A DNA stretch of 64,000 bases, taken from Veillonella sp. AM51-8BH (lineage in GTDB: Bacteria; Bacillota; Negativicutes; Veillonellales; Veillonellaceae). The translations under genes and the position numbers were made by a program. Shown piece by piece: positions 50,159 to 58,584 of the stretch. Under the pieces are notes generated by a model that did no database searches, had not been told where the DNA came from, and saw only the letters and a program-made list of their open reading frames with translations. The stretch covers positions 31,529 to 95,528 of the forward strand of contig NZ_QSDY01000001.1 in the NCBI RefSeq assembly GCF_003463825.1. The letters run 5' to 3'. The stretch's first letter is position 1, and each line of letters starts with the position of its first letter.

Positions 50159-50950
50159 ATGGATCACGGTGTGATTGATTATATTGCTAATGTCTTTGAT
50201 ATACCAAAGCTTGCACAACCTGTAAGTGCGGTCCAAATGCCTTTGCCGTTAACACGATTGGCGGAGATACCATTAGATAGTTCTGTTAATCAGTGCCAAG
50301 GCTTTTGTTATAACTCAAAAAAAGATGTATTTGTCCTCGCATGTATAAATGCTGATAATACAAAGCAAATTATTTATGAAATTAATCCCACAACATTGCA
50401 AGTGGTTGCTAAGTATGAATATAGTCAAAAACGTTTATTAGGTCATATGAATACGTTAACCTATAATCCGAATAACAATCGTTACTATACTACTAATGCT
50501 GTTGTAGATGGATATATTGTTACACCTATTGAAGCTGATAGTATGATTGTTGAAGCGCCTGTTAAATTGAAAGAAAAGGTATTTAATTTTGCCTTTGATA
50601 AAGAGCGTAATGAATATGTGTCGATTGTGCCTTTAACAAATTCTCATCGTACTATTAACTACTATGATTCAAATTTTAATAAGGTAAAAATGTATAAGAT
50701 TGATGCAGAGCATACCGACTTAAATAATAATGGTGCTTATGCTGCTAATGGTAACATTATTTTTACAACCTTAACGACCTTCGTTTTCGTCGATAATGAA
50801 GGCATAGTAAAGAATATAAGTCCTTATACTTCAGGAATGGAAGTAGAGGATATGGATTACCGTAATGGTCAGATGTACGTGGCGGTTAACCGTAAAGGTA
50901 AGGTAGAAATTTACAGTCTAGCCATATTGCCATTCTCTGTAAATGCCTAG
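50159..50950 (+). CDS. Uncharacterised protein, possible beta-propeller
   Basis: A 263-residue protein I do not recognise. It has no signal peptide or membrane helix. After about 40 residues come repeated units of the type GFCYNSKKDVFVLACI, TLTYNPNNNRYYTTNA, NFAFDKERNEYVSIVP and AYAANGNIIFTTLT, spaced roughly 40-50 residues, which suggests blades of a beta-propeller. AGGTGAT-like ribosome site (GAGGTGAT) precedes the ATG. It is isolated between the tRNA terminator and acpS. No catalytic motif is visible, so no function is proposed. Confidence 0.7.
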   Translation: MDHGVIDYIANVFDIPKLAQPVSAVQMPLPLTRLAEIPLDSSVNQCQGFCYNSKKDVFVLACINADNTKQIIYEINPTTLQVVAKYEYSQKRLLGHMNTLTYNPNNNRYYTTNAVVDGYIVTPIEADSMIVEAPVKLKEKVFNFAFDKERNEYVSIVPLTNSHRTINYYDSNFNKVKMYKIDAEHTDLNNNGAYAANGNIIFTTLTTFVFVDNEGIVKNISPYTSGMEVEDMDYRNGQMYVAVNRKGKVEIYSLAILPFSVNA

Positions 50951-51018
50951 ATTTTATCTATGTTTTTATCCACTTTAAGAGTGTATAATATATATATTAG
51001 GGTAATTTAGGAGTTATT

Positions 51019-51390
51019 ATGAAATTAGGGAATGATATTATAGAAATTGACCGCATCCGTCAAGCTTTAGAGAAATCTCAATCATTTCGCGACCGTGTAT
51101 ATACGCCTCATGAGATTGATTATTGTGAAAGTCGAAATAAGGGGCGTTACGAGTCTTATGCCGGTATATATGCCGCTAAAGAGGCTTTCATTAAAGCATT
51201 AGGTACGGGAATGCGTCATGGATCTTGGCAAGATATAGAAATCGGTCATGATGAATTAGGGGCTCCCTTAATTCGTTTACAAGATACTTTTAAAGATATT
51301 TATGAAACATTAGGCTATACGGATACACATGTGTCGATTAGTCATTGCAAAGCATATGCAATGAGTACAGTTATACTTGAAGGAGCATAA
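51019..51390 (+). CDS. acpS: Holo-[acyl-carrier-protein] synthase
   Basis: A 123-residue phosphopantetheinyl transferase. The Mg-binding residues are visible in GNDIIEIDRI (Asp near 5-8) and YAAKEAFIKALGTG near 52-65. THVSISHCKAYA near 100 completes the site. It attaches the 4'-phosphopantetheine arm of CoA to ACP in fatty acid synthesis. It starts the acpS-nnrED-lipoprotein group, and nnrED begins 1 bp after its stop. The TATAAT-like hexamer at 50984 may be part of its promoter. Confidence 0.95.
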   Translation: MKLGNDIIEIDRIRQALEKSQSFRDRVYTPHEIDYCESRNKGRYESYAGIYAAKEAFIKALGTGMRHGSWQDIEIGHDELGAPLIRLQDTFKDIYETLGYTDTHVSISHCKAYAMSTVILEGA

Positions 51391-51391
51391 G

Positions 51392-52963
51392 ATGCAAATA
51401 TTAACAACTGAAGATGCTCGATATATAGATCAAGAAGTACCTAAGCAATTAGGTGTCTCTTTAGAAATTTTAATGGAAAATGCAGGACGTGGCATTGTGG
51501 ATGCTTTGTGGGGACAATATGACTTGTTTTCCTTAGATAATGCACGTTCTATCAATAGTTTTGTACTATTTATCTGTGGCACAGGTAATAATGGGGCAGA
51601 TGGCCTTGTAGCAGCTCGTCATCTTTTAGAGCAAGGTGTACCTGTACAAATTGCACTAGTAGGTGATACGAGCAAATGTAGCGACCTTTTTGCAGTTCAA
51701 CTCAAGAGATGTGAAGCAATGGGCTGTATCATTGATATGTTTGATGATTTTAATGATTGGTCAAATGTAGCTATAGTTGTAGAAGGCATTATGGGAACAG
51801 GGTTAGCTGGACGTCTTCGAGATACCACAATAGATATATTGCACGTTATTGATACTATGCGTAGTCAATATAATTTTGATTTGTGGGCTATTGATGTACC
51901 TGCAGGTGTTGATGCAACTTCTGGTCAAATCTCAGAGGGCACATTGTCTTATGATTATACGGTAACCTTTGGTGCTATAAAACAAGGTTTATTGTTGTAT
52001 CCTGGCAAGGCTATAGGAGGAACAGTTATTGTTGCCCCTTTAGGAGCTCCTTGGCAGCAAGTATTAGTTAATCGTGATAGCACTATAACTATTGATTCAG
52101 ATTTAGCAGAAACACTGATTAATTATCGAGTTCCAATGGCTCATAAAGGAGTAAATGGAAATACCCTAATTGTTGGTGGCTCTAGTGATATGGTGGGAGC
52201 CCCTATGTTAAGTGCAGAAGCTGCTGTTCATAGTGGTGCTGGTAAAGTTACATTATGTGTTCCTGAGATAATTAAACGGGCAGTACAAGGACGTATCATA
52301 CCAGAAGTGATGGTTACCTCTATCAATGAAAACCATTCCATTTATGAAGGCCGTCAAGTAGTTGCTATTGGACCCGGTTTGGGTCGTACAATAGATATTC
52401 CGGATTTAGTAAATCATGTTATTGATTGCTATGAAGGTGCTCTGGTCATTGATGCTGATGCGTTGTATGCATTAGGTCATGTGGGATCTGTAGATAAAGA
52501 TGCATTGCGAGATGGTAAGGTTGAGTCTATATATAAGATGGAACGACAGATACCATATTGCGTGATGACACCTCATTTAGGTGAATTTAGTAGACTTATT
52601 GATTTGCCTATAAAATGGATTGAACGTCACTATATTACATTGGCACGAGCATTTGCTAAGGCTCATCAGGTAGTACTTGTTCTAAAAGGAATTCCTTCTG
52701 TTGTGGCACTACCTGATGGTACAGTATATGTAAATACTATCGGAAACGCTGGTATGGGAACTGGCGGTATGGGGGATGTATTAACCGGAGTCATTGCAGG
52801 CTTTATCAGCCAAGGCTATTCCTTACAGGATAGTGCCATTTTAGGGGTCTATGTACATAGCCGCAGTGCAGATATACTAAGTGATACGAAAACTTGGGGA
52901 TATACACCTAGTGATGTAAGTACTTCTATAGGCTGTGTCATTAGTGAATTATTGGGAGAATAA
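51392..52963 (+). CDS. Bifunctional NAD(P)HX epimerase / ADP-dependent dehydratase
   Basis: A 523-residue metabolite-repair enzyme that restores hydrated NAD(P)H. The N-terminal YjeF/NnrE domain has ILMENAGRGIVDAL near 23 and CGTGNNGADGLVAARHL near 58. The C-terminal NnrD kinase-fold domain has TLIVGGSSDMVGAPMLSAEAAVHSGAGKVTL near 252, MTPHLGEFSRL near 388, VLKGIPSVV near 430 and NAGMGTGGMGDVLTGVIAGF near 450-470. I chose ATG 51392, 6 bp after AAGGAG. The acpS-nnrE-nnrD order is common in Firmicutes. Confidence 0.95.
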   Translation: MQILTTEDARYIDQEVPKQLGVSLEILMENAGRGIVDALWGQYDLFSLDNARSINSFVLFICGTGNNGADGLVAARHLLEQGVPVQIALVGDTSKCSDLFAVQLKRCEAMGCIIDMFDDFNDWSNVAIVVEGIMGTGLAGRLRDTTIDILHVIDTMRSQYNFDLWAIDVPAGVDATSGQISEGTLSYDYTVTFGAIKQGLLLYPGKAIGGTVIVAPLGAPWQQVLVNRDSTITIDSDLAETLINYRVPMAHKGVNGNTLIVGGSSDMVGAPMLSAEAAVHSGAGKVTLCVPEIIKRAVQGRIIPEVMVTSINENHSIYEGRQVVAIGPGLGRTIDIPDLVNHVIDCYEGALVIDADALYALGHVGSVDKDALRDGKVESIYKMERQIPYCVMTPHLGEFSRLIDLPIKWIERHYITLARAFAKAHQVVLVLKGIPSVVALPDGTVYVNTIGNAGMGTGGMGDVLTGVIAGFISQGYSLQDSAILGVYVHSRSADILSDTKTWGYTPSDVSTSIGCVISELLGE

Positions 52964-52964
52964 G

Positions 52965-53948
52965 ATGACAAATAAAATACAACGCTTTATAGCTTTTTTA
53001 TTAGTGCTATGTATTCCAATCTTTGCTATTGCAGGATGTACGAATAAAGATGTAGCTAATGCAGCATCTCAGACTAGTTCTAGTACAAATGAAGGCTATT
53101 CTATCGATACTAAGCAAACGAATCCTGAAGGTCATTTAGACGTATATATGTTAGATATCGGTCAAGGGGATGCTATACTGCTTAAGGTTGGCGATGAATA
53201 TAGTATGATCGATACAGGTGACATAGAGCATCGTGAAAATATTGTAGCTCAGCTAAAATCTATGGGTGTTACGAAGTTAAAAAATATTATCATTACACAT
53301 CCACATGCTGATCATATGGGTGGCTTCTATGCTATTGCGAAAGCTATGCCCATTGAACATGTGTATGATGATGGCATTTCTGTTGATAATAATATGTATA
53401 AAACCTATGAGAAATGGATTGATAAAAATAAAATCCAACGATCCACATTGCGTAGTGGAGATGTAGTTGATTTTGGTCACGGTGCTGTATTTGTAGTATA
53501 TGCACCATGGGCCGAACCTTTAACAGATAAAAAAGGGGCACCAGATCTTAATAATAACTCTATCGTAGGTAAATTAATTTTTGGTAAATTCTCTATGCTC
53601 TTTACTGGTGATGCAGAATTACAAGAAGAGAAAAAACTCATAAAAGAGCAGAACTCTAGACTGTTTGCTCGTGTTCTTAAGGTAGGACATCACGGTTCTC
53701 GCACAAGTAGCTCTGAAGATTTTTTGAAATCTATTAAACCAGAAAGTGCATTAATTTCAAATGGCATGTATAATAGTTATGGTCATCCTCACGATGTAAC
53801 ATTGCGTCGTTTGCAGGAGAACAATATTGCCATTTACCGTACAGATACGATGGGACGTATTCACATTAGTACGGATGGGAATGAATGGCAAATTACAACT
53901 GACGTTAGTATCGATTGCATAGCACAAAAAATAATTTTAAGCAACTGA
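52965..53948 (+). CDS. Lipoprotein with ComEC-like metallo-beta-lactamase domain
   Basis: A 327-residue protein with a lipoprotein signal: a basic start, a hydrophobic core and lipobox IAGC with Cys at 25. The mature part is a metallo-beta-lactamase fold: LDIGQGDAILLK near 63, the metal motif THPHADHMGG with His112, His114, Asp116 and His117, FTGDAE near 215, and KVGHHGSRTSSSEDFL near 236. This is the C-terminal domain type of ComEC/Rec2, here free-standing and without the channel. It starts 1 bp after nnrED. A role as secreted nuclease or phosphodiesterase in DNA uptake or scavenging is possible but unproven. Confidence 0.85.
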   Translation: MTNKIQRFIAFLLVLCIPIFAIAGCTNKDVANAASQTSSSTNEGYSIDTKQTNPEGHLDVYMLDIGQGDAILLKVGDEYSMIDTGDIEHRENIVAQLKSMGVTKLKNIIITHPHADHMGGFYAIAKAMPIEHVYDDGISVDNNMYKTYEKWIDKNKIQRSTLRSGDVVDFGHGAVFVVYAPWAEPLTDKKGAPDLNNNSIVGKLIFGKFSMLFTGDAELQEEKKLIKEQNSRLFARVLKVGHHGSRTSSSEDFLKSIKPESALISNGMYNSYGHPHDVTLRRLQENNIAIYRTDTMGRIHISTDGNEWQITTDVSIDCIAQKIILSN

Positions 53949-54025
53949 TTTTTGTGTTTACTGTATAAAGACTTTATATAGTAATATGTATAATCGGTAT
54001 ACTAATCTTCATGTTTGTATGAAAT

Positions 54026-54100
54026 AATCTATCTATAATTTAACATTAGTTTATGGATAGATTGGAACGATGAGACTTTGATTCACAAAGATATCATCGA
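54026..54100. other. Paired inverted repeats upstream of the amidase gene
   Basis: The 205-bp gap between the lipoprotein and amidase genes holds two imperfect hairpins. One has a 13-bp stem (54026-54038 with 54051-54063, one wobble). The second is CGATGA...CTTTG-ATTCA-CAAAG...TCATCG at 54069-54099. Neither has a T tract. They may form a structured leader for the amidase or an atypical terminator. No ORF is supported in the gap. Confidence 0.4.
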
Positions 54101-54153
54101 CTCATCTCTATGGTTTGGACACTACGTATGTCAGTTAGATTGGAGTGAATGTA

Positions 54154-55251
54154 TTGCGTAAACTATTTTTTATGTGCCTTGCTGTCTTGATGGCTTTACC
54201 TCTATTCTTGACTCAAGCAAAGGCAGCTAATCTTGAAGATGCTCGATGGGTGACACGAACTGATGCACCTGTACCATATGTTCGTATGGTAATGGATTTA
54301 TCAGCACCTGTGAAAGCATCTGCATCGATTAGCAAAGATGGGAAAACGACGACTGTTACCTTAAATAACACAAAGCTTAAAACTGCTAAAGCGAATATTA
54401 ATATGGACTCTAGCATAGCTAGTTCTGCTAGACTTACAGAGGATGGCAGAGATGTGAAGGTAACAATCAAGACACCTTCATCTATCGATACGAGTGATGT
54501 AAAGGTATTTTCCCTAAAGAAAGATACGGTTAATAAGAAACCGTATCGCATCGTTGTAGATGTACAGAAAAAAGGTGTGGTAGCTAAACCTGCTTACTAT
54601 GGTAAACGTCCATCTCCTTCTGCACATCCTGCGAAAAATATGCCCACAGGATCTGGTAAGTATTCTATTAGCGGTGGTTTATCTGGCAAGACAATTACTA
54701 TTGACCCAGGTCATGGTGGTAGTGACTCTGGTGCCGTTGGACCACATGGTGTACAAGAGAAAAATATTACACTACCGATTTCTATGTACTTGAAAAAAGC
54801 CTTAGAAAATCGTGGCGCTAAAGTGCTTATGACTCGTACTACAGACGTAGACGTATATGGTCCTAATGCAAGTGGTGTTGATGAATTAGGCGCTCGTGTT
54901 AATGTAGCGAACCGTAGCAATTCTGATGCGCTCATCAGCGTGCATATTAACGCATTTAACAATCCAAGTGTTGGTGGTATTGCAACATACTACTATGCTA
55001 AAACAGGTAATGATGCTCGTTTAGCACAAAAGGTACAATCTCAAATTGCTAGTGTACCAGGATTCAATGGTGACCGTGGCATTCAAGAAGGCAACTTGTA
55101 TGTATTAAGACATACTAATATGCCTGCCATTCTTGTAGAGCTTGGATTTATTTCCAATCCTAATGAAGAACGTGCATTGCAATCTCCTCAAACACAAGAA
55201 GACTTTGCTAATCGCATTGCCAATGGTATTGCTAGTTACTTTGGAGGTTAA
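54154..55251 (+). CDS. N-acetylmuramoyl-L-alanine amidase (AMIN + Amidase_3)
   Basis: A 365-residue exported cell-wall hydrolase. A signal peptide covers about residues 1-24 (cleavage near QAKA-AN). An AMIN domain lies near 28-130. A linker with Ser/Pro residues leads to an Amidase_3 domain: zinc ligands in IDPGHGGSDSG (His), VQEKNIT (Glu) and ISVHINAF (His), and catalytic Glu in LVELGFISNPNEE near 335. It cuts the amide between MurNAc and the peptide stem. I chose TTG 54154, 8 bp after GGAG; GTG 54145 overlaps that site. A GerMN lipoprotein gene follows after 3 bp. Confidence 0.93.
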   Translation: MRKLFFMCLAVLMALPLFLTQAKAANLEDARWVTRTDAPVPYVRMVMDLSAPVKASASISKDGKTTTVTLNNTKLKTAKANINMDSSIASSARLTEDGRDVKVTIKTPSSIDTSDVKVFSLKKDTVNKKPYRIVVDVQKKGVVAKPAYYGKRPSPSAHPAKNMPTGSGKYSISGGLSGKTITIDPGHGGSDSGAVGPHGVQEKNITLPISMYLKKALENRGAKVLMTRTTDVDVYGPNASGVDELGARVNVANRSNSDALISVHINAFNNPSVGGIATYYYAKTGNDARLAQKVQSQIASVPGFNGDRGIQEGNLYVLRHTNMPAILVELGFISNPNEERALQSPQTQEDFANRIANGIASYFGG

Positions 55252-55254
55252 TCG

Positions 55255-55815
55255 ATGAAATTACGTAAACAAGTTCTGTCGATCCTCTGTGTAGGCTTGC
55301 TTGCATTTGTAGCAGGTTGTACACCTAATCAAGCTCCTACAACAGGTAAAAGTGAACCTGTGCAAGAGACGAAAGTCAATAAGGATGCAGAAACAACGAA
55401 AGTATCTCAAGAAAAGGTTAAGATGGTCTTCTTTGTTCCAACAGAGGATGGCTCAGGGGTAACACAATCAACCGTTGAGATGGAGGCGGATAAAGTAACG
55501 CCTAAAGCCGCTCTTCTAGCGATGTTAAAAGCTGATAGAGCACAAAAATATCCAGTATTCTCTAAGGATATTGAAATCACATCTGTTACTGTAAAGGACG
55601 GCATTGCTTCTGTAGAAGTGAATGACGCTTTCGTAAAAGGTAATGGTGGGGACTTAACTGTTAAATTGCAAATGGCTGCCATTGTAAATACATTGACATC
55701 CTTTGATAATATTAATGGCGTTCTCTTCGTTAATAATGGTAAAAAGGTTCTTACTGTAGGTTCCTTTGATACGAAAGATCCTGTTAAACGGATGACAAAC
55801 CTAATTAAAAAATAA
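55255..55815 (+). CDS. GerMN-domain lipoprotein
   Basis: A 186-residue lipoprotein: signal helix, lipobox VAGC with Cys near 22, then a Thr/Lys-rich linker to about residue 55. The GerMN (sporulation/germination-type) domain covers about 55-180, with MVFFVPTEDGSGVTQSTVEM and the typical ASVEVNDAFVKG and GVLFVNNGKKV. GerMN domains occur in GerM, which binds peptidoglycan-associated complexes. Next to an AMIN-amidase it probably works at the cell wall; the partner is inferred from adjacency. Confidence 0.88.
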   Translation: MKLRKQVLSILCVGLLAFVAGCTPNQAPTTGKSEPVQETKVNKDAETTKVSQEKVKMVFFVPTEDGSGVTQSTVEMEADKVTPKAALLAMLKADRAQKYPVFSKDIEITSVTVKDGIASVEVNDAFVKGNGGDLTVKLQMAAIVNTLTSFDNINGVLFVNNGKKVLTVGSFDTKDPVKRMTNLIKK

Positions 55816-55832
55816 TTATATTAGGCTCATTG

Positions 55833-55869
55833 ATAGCAGATAGTGATATATCAACTATCTGCTATTTTT
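55833..55869 (+). terminator. Terminator after the GerMN gene
   Basis: Perfect 12-bp stem ATAGCAGATAGT/ACTATCTGCTAT with a 9-nt loop and TTTTG tail. Confidence 0.88.
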
Positions 55870-55928
55870 GTTGTCTTTTATATATGTTACAATACAATAT
55901 GTATACTAATCGGAAGCCAGGTGATGAT

Positions 55929-56909
55929 ATGCAATTAAAAGAGGTAGGGGAATTTAATTTCATAAGCCACATTCAAAATGATACAATACATGATCCGAGC
56001 ACTGTAATTACAGGGATTGGTGATGATTGCGCAGTGTATCGTGCTACAGATGAAACAGATCAACTAATTAGTACAGATACGATGGTGGAAGGTGTTCATT
56101 TTAGCTTTCGCTATATGAAACCTTATGATGTAGGCTATCGTCTCATGACAGCTAATTTAAGTGATATTGCCGCTATGGGGGGGACTCCTCGACAAATAGT
56201 GTTATCTGTGGCGGCACCTGAATATGTTGATACTGCTATTCTAGATGAAATCTATAGAGGCATTAAAGCTCAATGTGCTAGATATCATCTCAATATACTT
56301 GGTGGAGATACGGTGCGTACGGAAGGACCTATGGTGTGGACTGTTACCATCATAGGCGAGGTTCCTACTGGCACTGCTATTATGCGTAGTGGTGCGCAAG
56401 TTGGCGATATTGTGGGCATTACAAATTATGTAGGTTATGCTGCCACAGGTTTAGGTGCGTTATCCTATAATTTAGATGGCTATGCTATGACGAAGGTTGG
56501 TCATCAACGACCTGATCCACAAATTGAATTAGGCCAACAATTGAGACAACTGGGAATTCATAGTATGAATGATATTAGTGATGGTCTTGGTAGTGAATTA
56601 AACGAAATTGCATCGGCTAGTAACGTATCCATTGTTATAGAGGAAAAAGCTATTCCACTTCATGAAGAAACTTATGAATTAGCTAAGTATTTACAGACTA
56701 ATCCAGTGGATTATGCATTATATGGTGGTGAGGATTTTCAACTAGTATTCACGGCTCCTAAAGCATTGATTCCTAAATTAGAGAATTTATCTGGCATTAC
56801 TATAATCGGTGAAGTTATATCTGGACCATGTCATGTTCAGATGGTAACACCGGATAAAACGATTAAGACCATAGAAGCGAAAGGATATAATCATTTTCAT
56901 GAATCATAA
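55929..56909 (+). CDS. thiL: Thiamine-monophosphate kinase
   Basis: A 326-residue AIR-synthase-fold kinase making thiamine pyrophosphate. Seen: ITGIGDDCAVYR near 28-39, ISTDTMVEGVHF near 46-57, ANLSDIAAMGGTPRQ near 74-88, GGDTVRTEGP near 120, SMNDISDGLGSEL near 210, and YGGEDFQLVFTA near 260. I chose ATG 55929 behind AGGTGAT; the longer in-frame ORF runs back into the terminator region. No TPP riboswitch is visible in the 110-bp gap. It overlaps tsaE by 11 bp; thiL before tsaE is a common arrangement. Confidence 0.95.
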   Translation: MQLKEVGEFNFISHIQNDTIHDPSTVITGIGDDCAVYRATDETDQLISTDTMVEGVHFSFRYMKPYDVGYRLMTANLSDIAAMGGTPRQIVLSVAAPEYVDTAILDEIYRGIKAQCARYHLNILGGDTVRTEGPMVWTVTIIGEVPTGTAIMRSGAQVGDIVGITNYVGYAATGLGALSYNLDGYAMTKVGHQRPDPQIELGQQLRQLGIHSMNDISDGLGSELNEIASASNVSIVIEEKAIPLHEETYELAKYLQTNPVDYALYGGEDFQLVFTAPKALIPKLENLSGITIIGEVISGPCHVQMVTPDKTIKTIEAKGYNHFHES

Positions 56910-57393
56910 GGCACATGTTCAATTAGAAACTCATACAGTAGAAGATACACAACGATTTGGACAGTTATTAGGCAGATGGGCCAAACAAAGCGGAGAACCT
57001 TTATGTATTGCCTTAATTGGTGATTTGGGGACAGGAAAAACGCACCTATCCCAAGGCATTGCGAAAGGCTTTGGAGTTACAGAGGAGATTACAAGCCCTA
57101 CCTTTGCAATCATGAATACTTATGATGTGGATAGAACACATTTATATCATTTTGATGTATATCGTTTGGATGATATAAGCGAGCTTGAAAATATTGGCTT
57201 CTACGAATATACAGAGGATTGCGTATCCATTGTGGAATGGGCCGATAAATTCCCAGATGAATTACCAGATGAAACATTATGGATTTATTTGACGCGCATT
57301 GATGATACAAGTCGATCTATCACATTAGGTAGTGATTACCTTTCAGAGGGTGATTTAGTAGAAATAGGAGGCCCATATGTGGTTAGGAATTGA
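56899..57393 (+). CDS. tsaE: tRNA t6A synthesis ATPase TsaE
   Basis: A 164-residue P-loop protein needed with TsaB and TsaD for threonylcarbamoyl transfer to A37 of ANN-decoding tRNAs. Walker A is GDLGTGKTHLSQGIA near 41-55; SPTFAIMNTY near 70 and HFDVYRLDD near 85 are typical; SIVEWADKFPDELP near 113 is the Walker B-like region. The gene overlaps both thiL and tsaB, so the operon is translated as a coupled unit. Confidence 0.95.
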   Translation: MNHKAHVQLETHTVEDTQRFGQLLGRWAKQSGEPLCIALIGDLGTGKTHLSQGIAKGFGVTEEITSPTFAIMNTYDVDRTHLYHFDVYRLDDISELENIGFYEYTEDCVSIVEWADKFPDELPDETLWIYLTRIDDTSRSITLGSDYLSEGDLVEIGGPYVVRN

Positions 57394-58135
57394 GACAAGC
57401 TCACTCGTTTCGAGTGTGGCTTTAATGGATGAACATAACCTTATTGGTGAGTTGACTATCCAAGCTGGATTAACTCATTCTGAGCAACTAATACCTCACA
57501 TTGATATGTTATTGCGTGCCTCTCAAGTAAAAAAGAATGAGTTAAAAGGTATTATCGTTAGTATCGGGCCTGGTTCTTTCACTGGATTGCGTATTGGCAT
57601 GGGGACTGCTAAAGCAATGGCTTACGCCTTACAAATTCCATTGTATGGTGTGATGACAATGGACAGCTTAGCTCGTAATGTTTCATATACAAATCGTACA
57701 ATTTGTACTGTTATCGATGCACAGAAAAAGCATGTATATGCTGGTTTATATAGATATGAAAATAACAAACTAGTATGTAAAGAGGAGCCATTTGTTATTG
57801 CTGCTAGTGATTTATTAGATAAATTTAGAGAAACAAAGGAAGAGGTCCTATTCTTAGGGGATGGTATCAAGCGAATTGAAAAGCTCTTAGAGGAAAGGGA
57901 TAATAATTTGACTGTCCTAGATATTTCACAACGTATTCCAAAGGCAAGTTCTTTACTATTAGCAGGTCGTGAATTGGTAGAACGTGAAGAGATATGCGAT
58001 CCAATGGATATGGTTCCTTACTATATTCGTCGCTCTGAGGCAGAGGTGTTATGGGAGGAGCGACATAAGGATAATCCTGAAATGTTAAACCAAAATCCTA
58101 CTGTGATAGTGACTGAAGCGGCAGGAGCAGAATAA
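57377..58135 (+). CDS. tsaB: tRNA t6A synthesis protein TsaB
   Basis: A 252-residue ASKHA-fold partner that dimerises with TsaD. It starts WLGIETSSLVSSVALM, with SEQLIPHIDMLL near 35 and the conserved SIGPGSFTGLRIGMGTAKAMA near 62-82. IDAQKKHVYAGLY near 114 is also characteristic. TsaB has no catalytic metal site of its own; it supports TsaD. It overlaps tsaE by 17 bp, and its stop overlaps the rimI start (TAATG). Confidence 0.95.
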   Translation: MWLGIETSSLVSSVALMDEHNLIGELTIQAGLTHSEQLIPHIDMLLRASQVKKNELKGIIVSIGPGSFTGLRIGMGTAKAMAYALQIPLYGVMTMDSLARNVSYTNRTICTVIDAQKKHVYAGLYRYENNKLVCKEEPFVIAASDLLDKFRETKEEVLFLGDGIKRIEKLLEERDNNLTVLDISQRIPKASSLLLAGRELVEREEICDPMDMVPYYIRRSEAEVLWEERHKDNPEMLNQNPTVIVTEAAGAE

Positions 58136-58584
58136 TGGAGATTCGGTTAGCGGCCATCGATGATGCCCAGGTCATTTATGATATAGAACAGCAGTCCTTT
58201 TCAGTTCCATGGAGTTTAGAATCTGTACTTGCTGAACTTGAAGGGGCAGATAATAAATTATATATGGTTATTTGCGAAGACAATCATATTGTTGGTTATG
58301 CTGGTGCTTGGCTCGTATATGATGAAGGACAAATCACGAATATTGCCATTATTCCTTCTGCTCGTGGTAAGGGATATGGCTCAGAACTTACTAAACAATT
58401 AATAGATGAATGTTTCAAGAGAGGTATGCACGAAATCTTCTTGGAGGTACGCATATCCAATTTGCCTGCCTTATCAATGTATAGAAATCTTGGGTTTTCT
58501 GTTAAAGGAATTCGTAAAGATTATTATTCAGAGCCAAAAGAGGATGCTTATATTATGTCTCTCGTTTCAGAGGAAATAGAATGA
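58135..58584 (+). CDS. rimI: Ribosomal-protein-alanine N-acetyltransferase RimI
   Basis: A 149-residue GNAT acetyltransferase that in known species acetylates the N-terminal Ala of ribosomal protein S18. The acetyl-CoA loop is SARGKGYGSELTKQL near 75-89, with IFLEVRISNLPALSMYRNLGF near 102-122 as the RimI-type C-terminal region. It lies between tsaB and tsaD with 1- and 4-bp overlaps, the usual Firmicutes order. The target is taken from family knowledge. Confidence 0.92.
   Translation: MEIRLAAIDDAQVIYDIEQQSFSVPWSLESVLAELEGADNKLYMVICEDNHIVGYAGAWLVYDEGQITNIAIIPSARGKGYGSELTKQLIDECFKRGMHEIFLEVRISNLPALSMYRNLGFSVKGIRKDYYSEPKEDAYIMSLVSEEIE

Noticed and set aside
55870-55928. TPP riboswitch before thiL
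   Set aside because: No CUGAGA-type core is present, and the gap is mostly occupied by a terminator and a promoter-like sequence.
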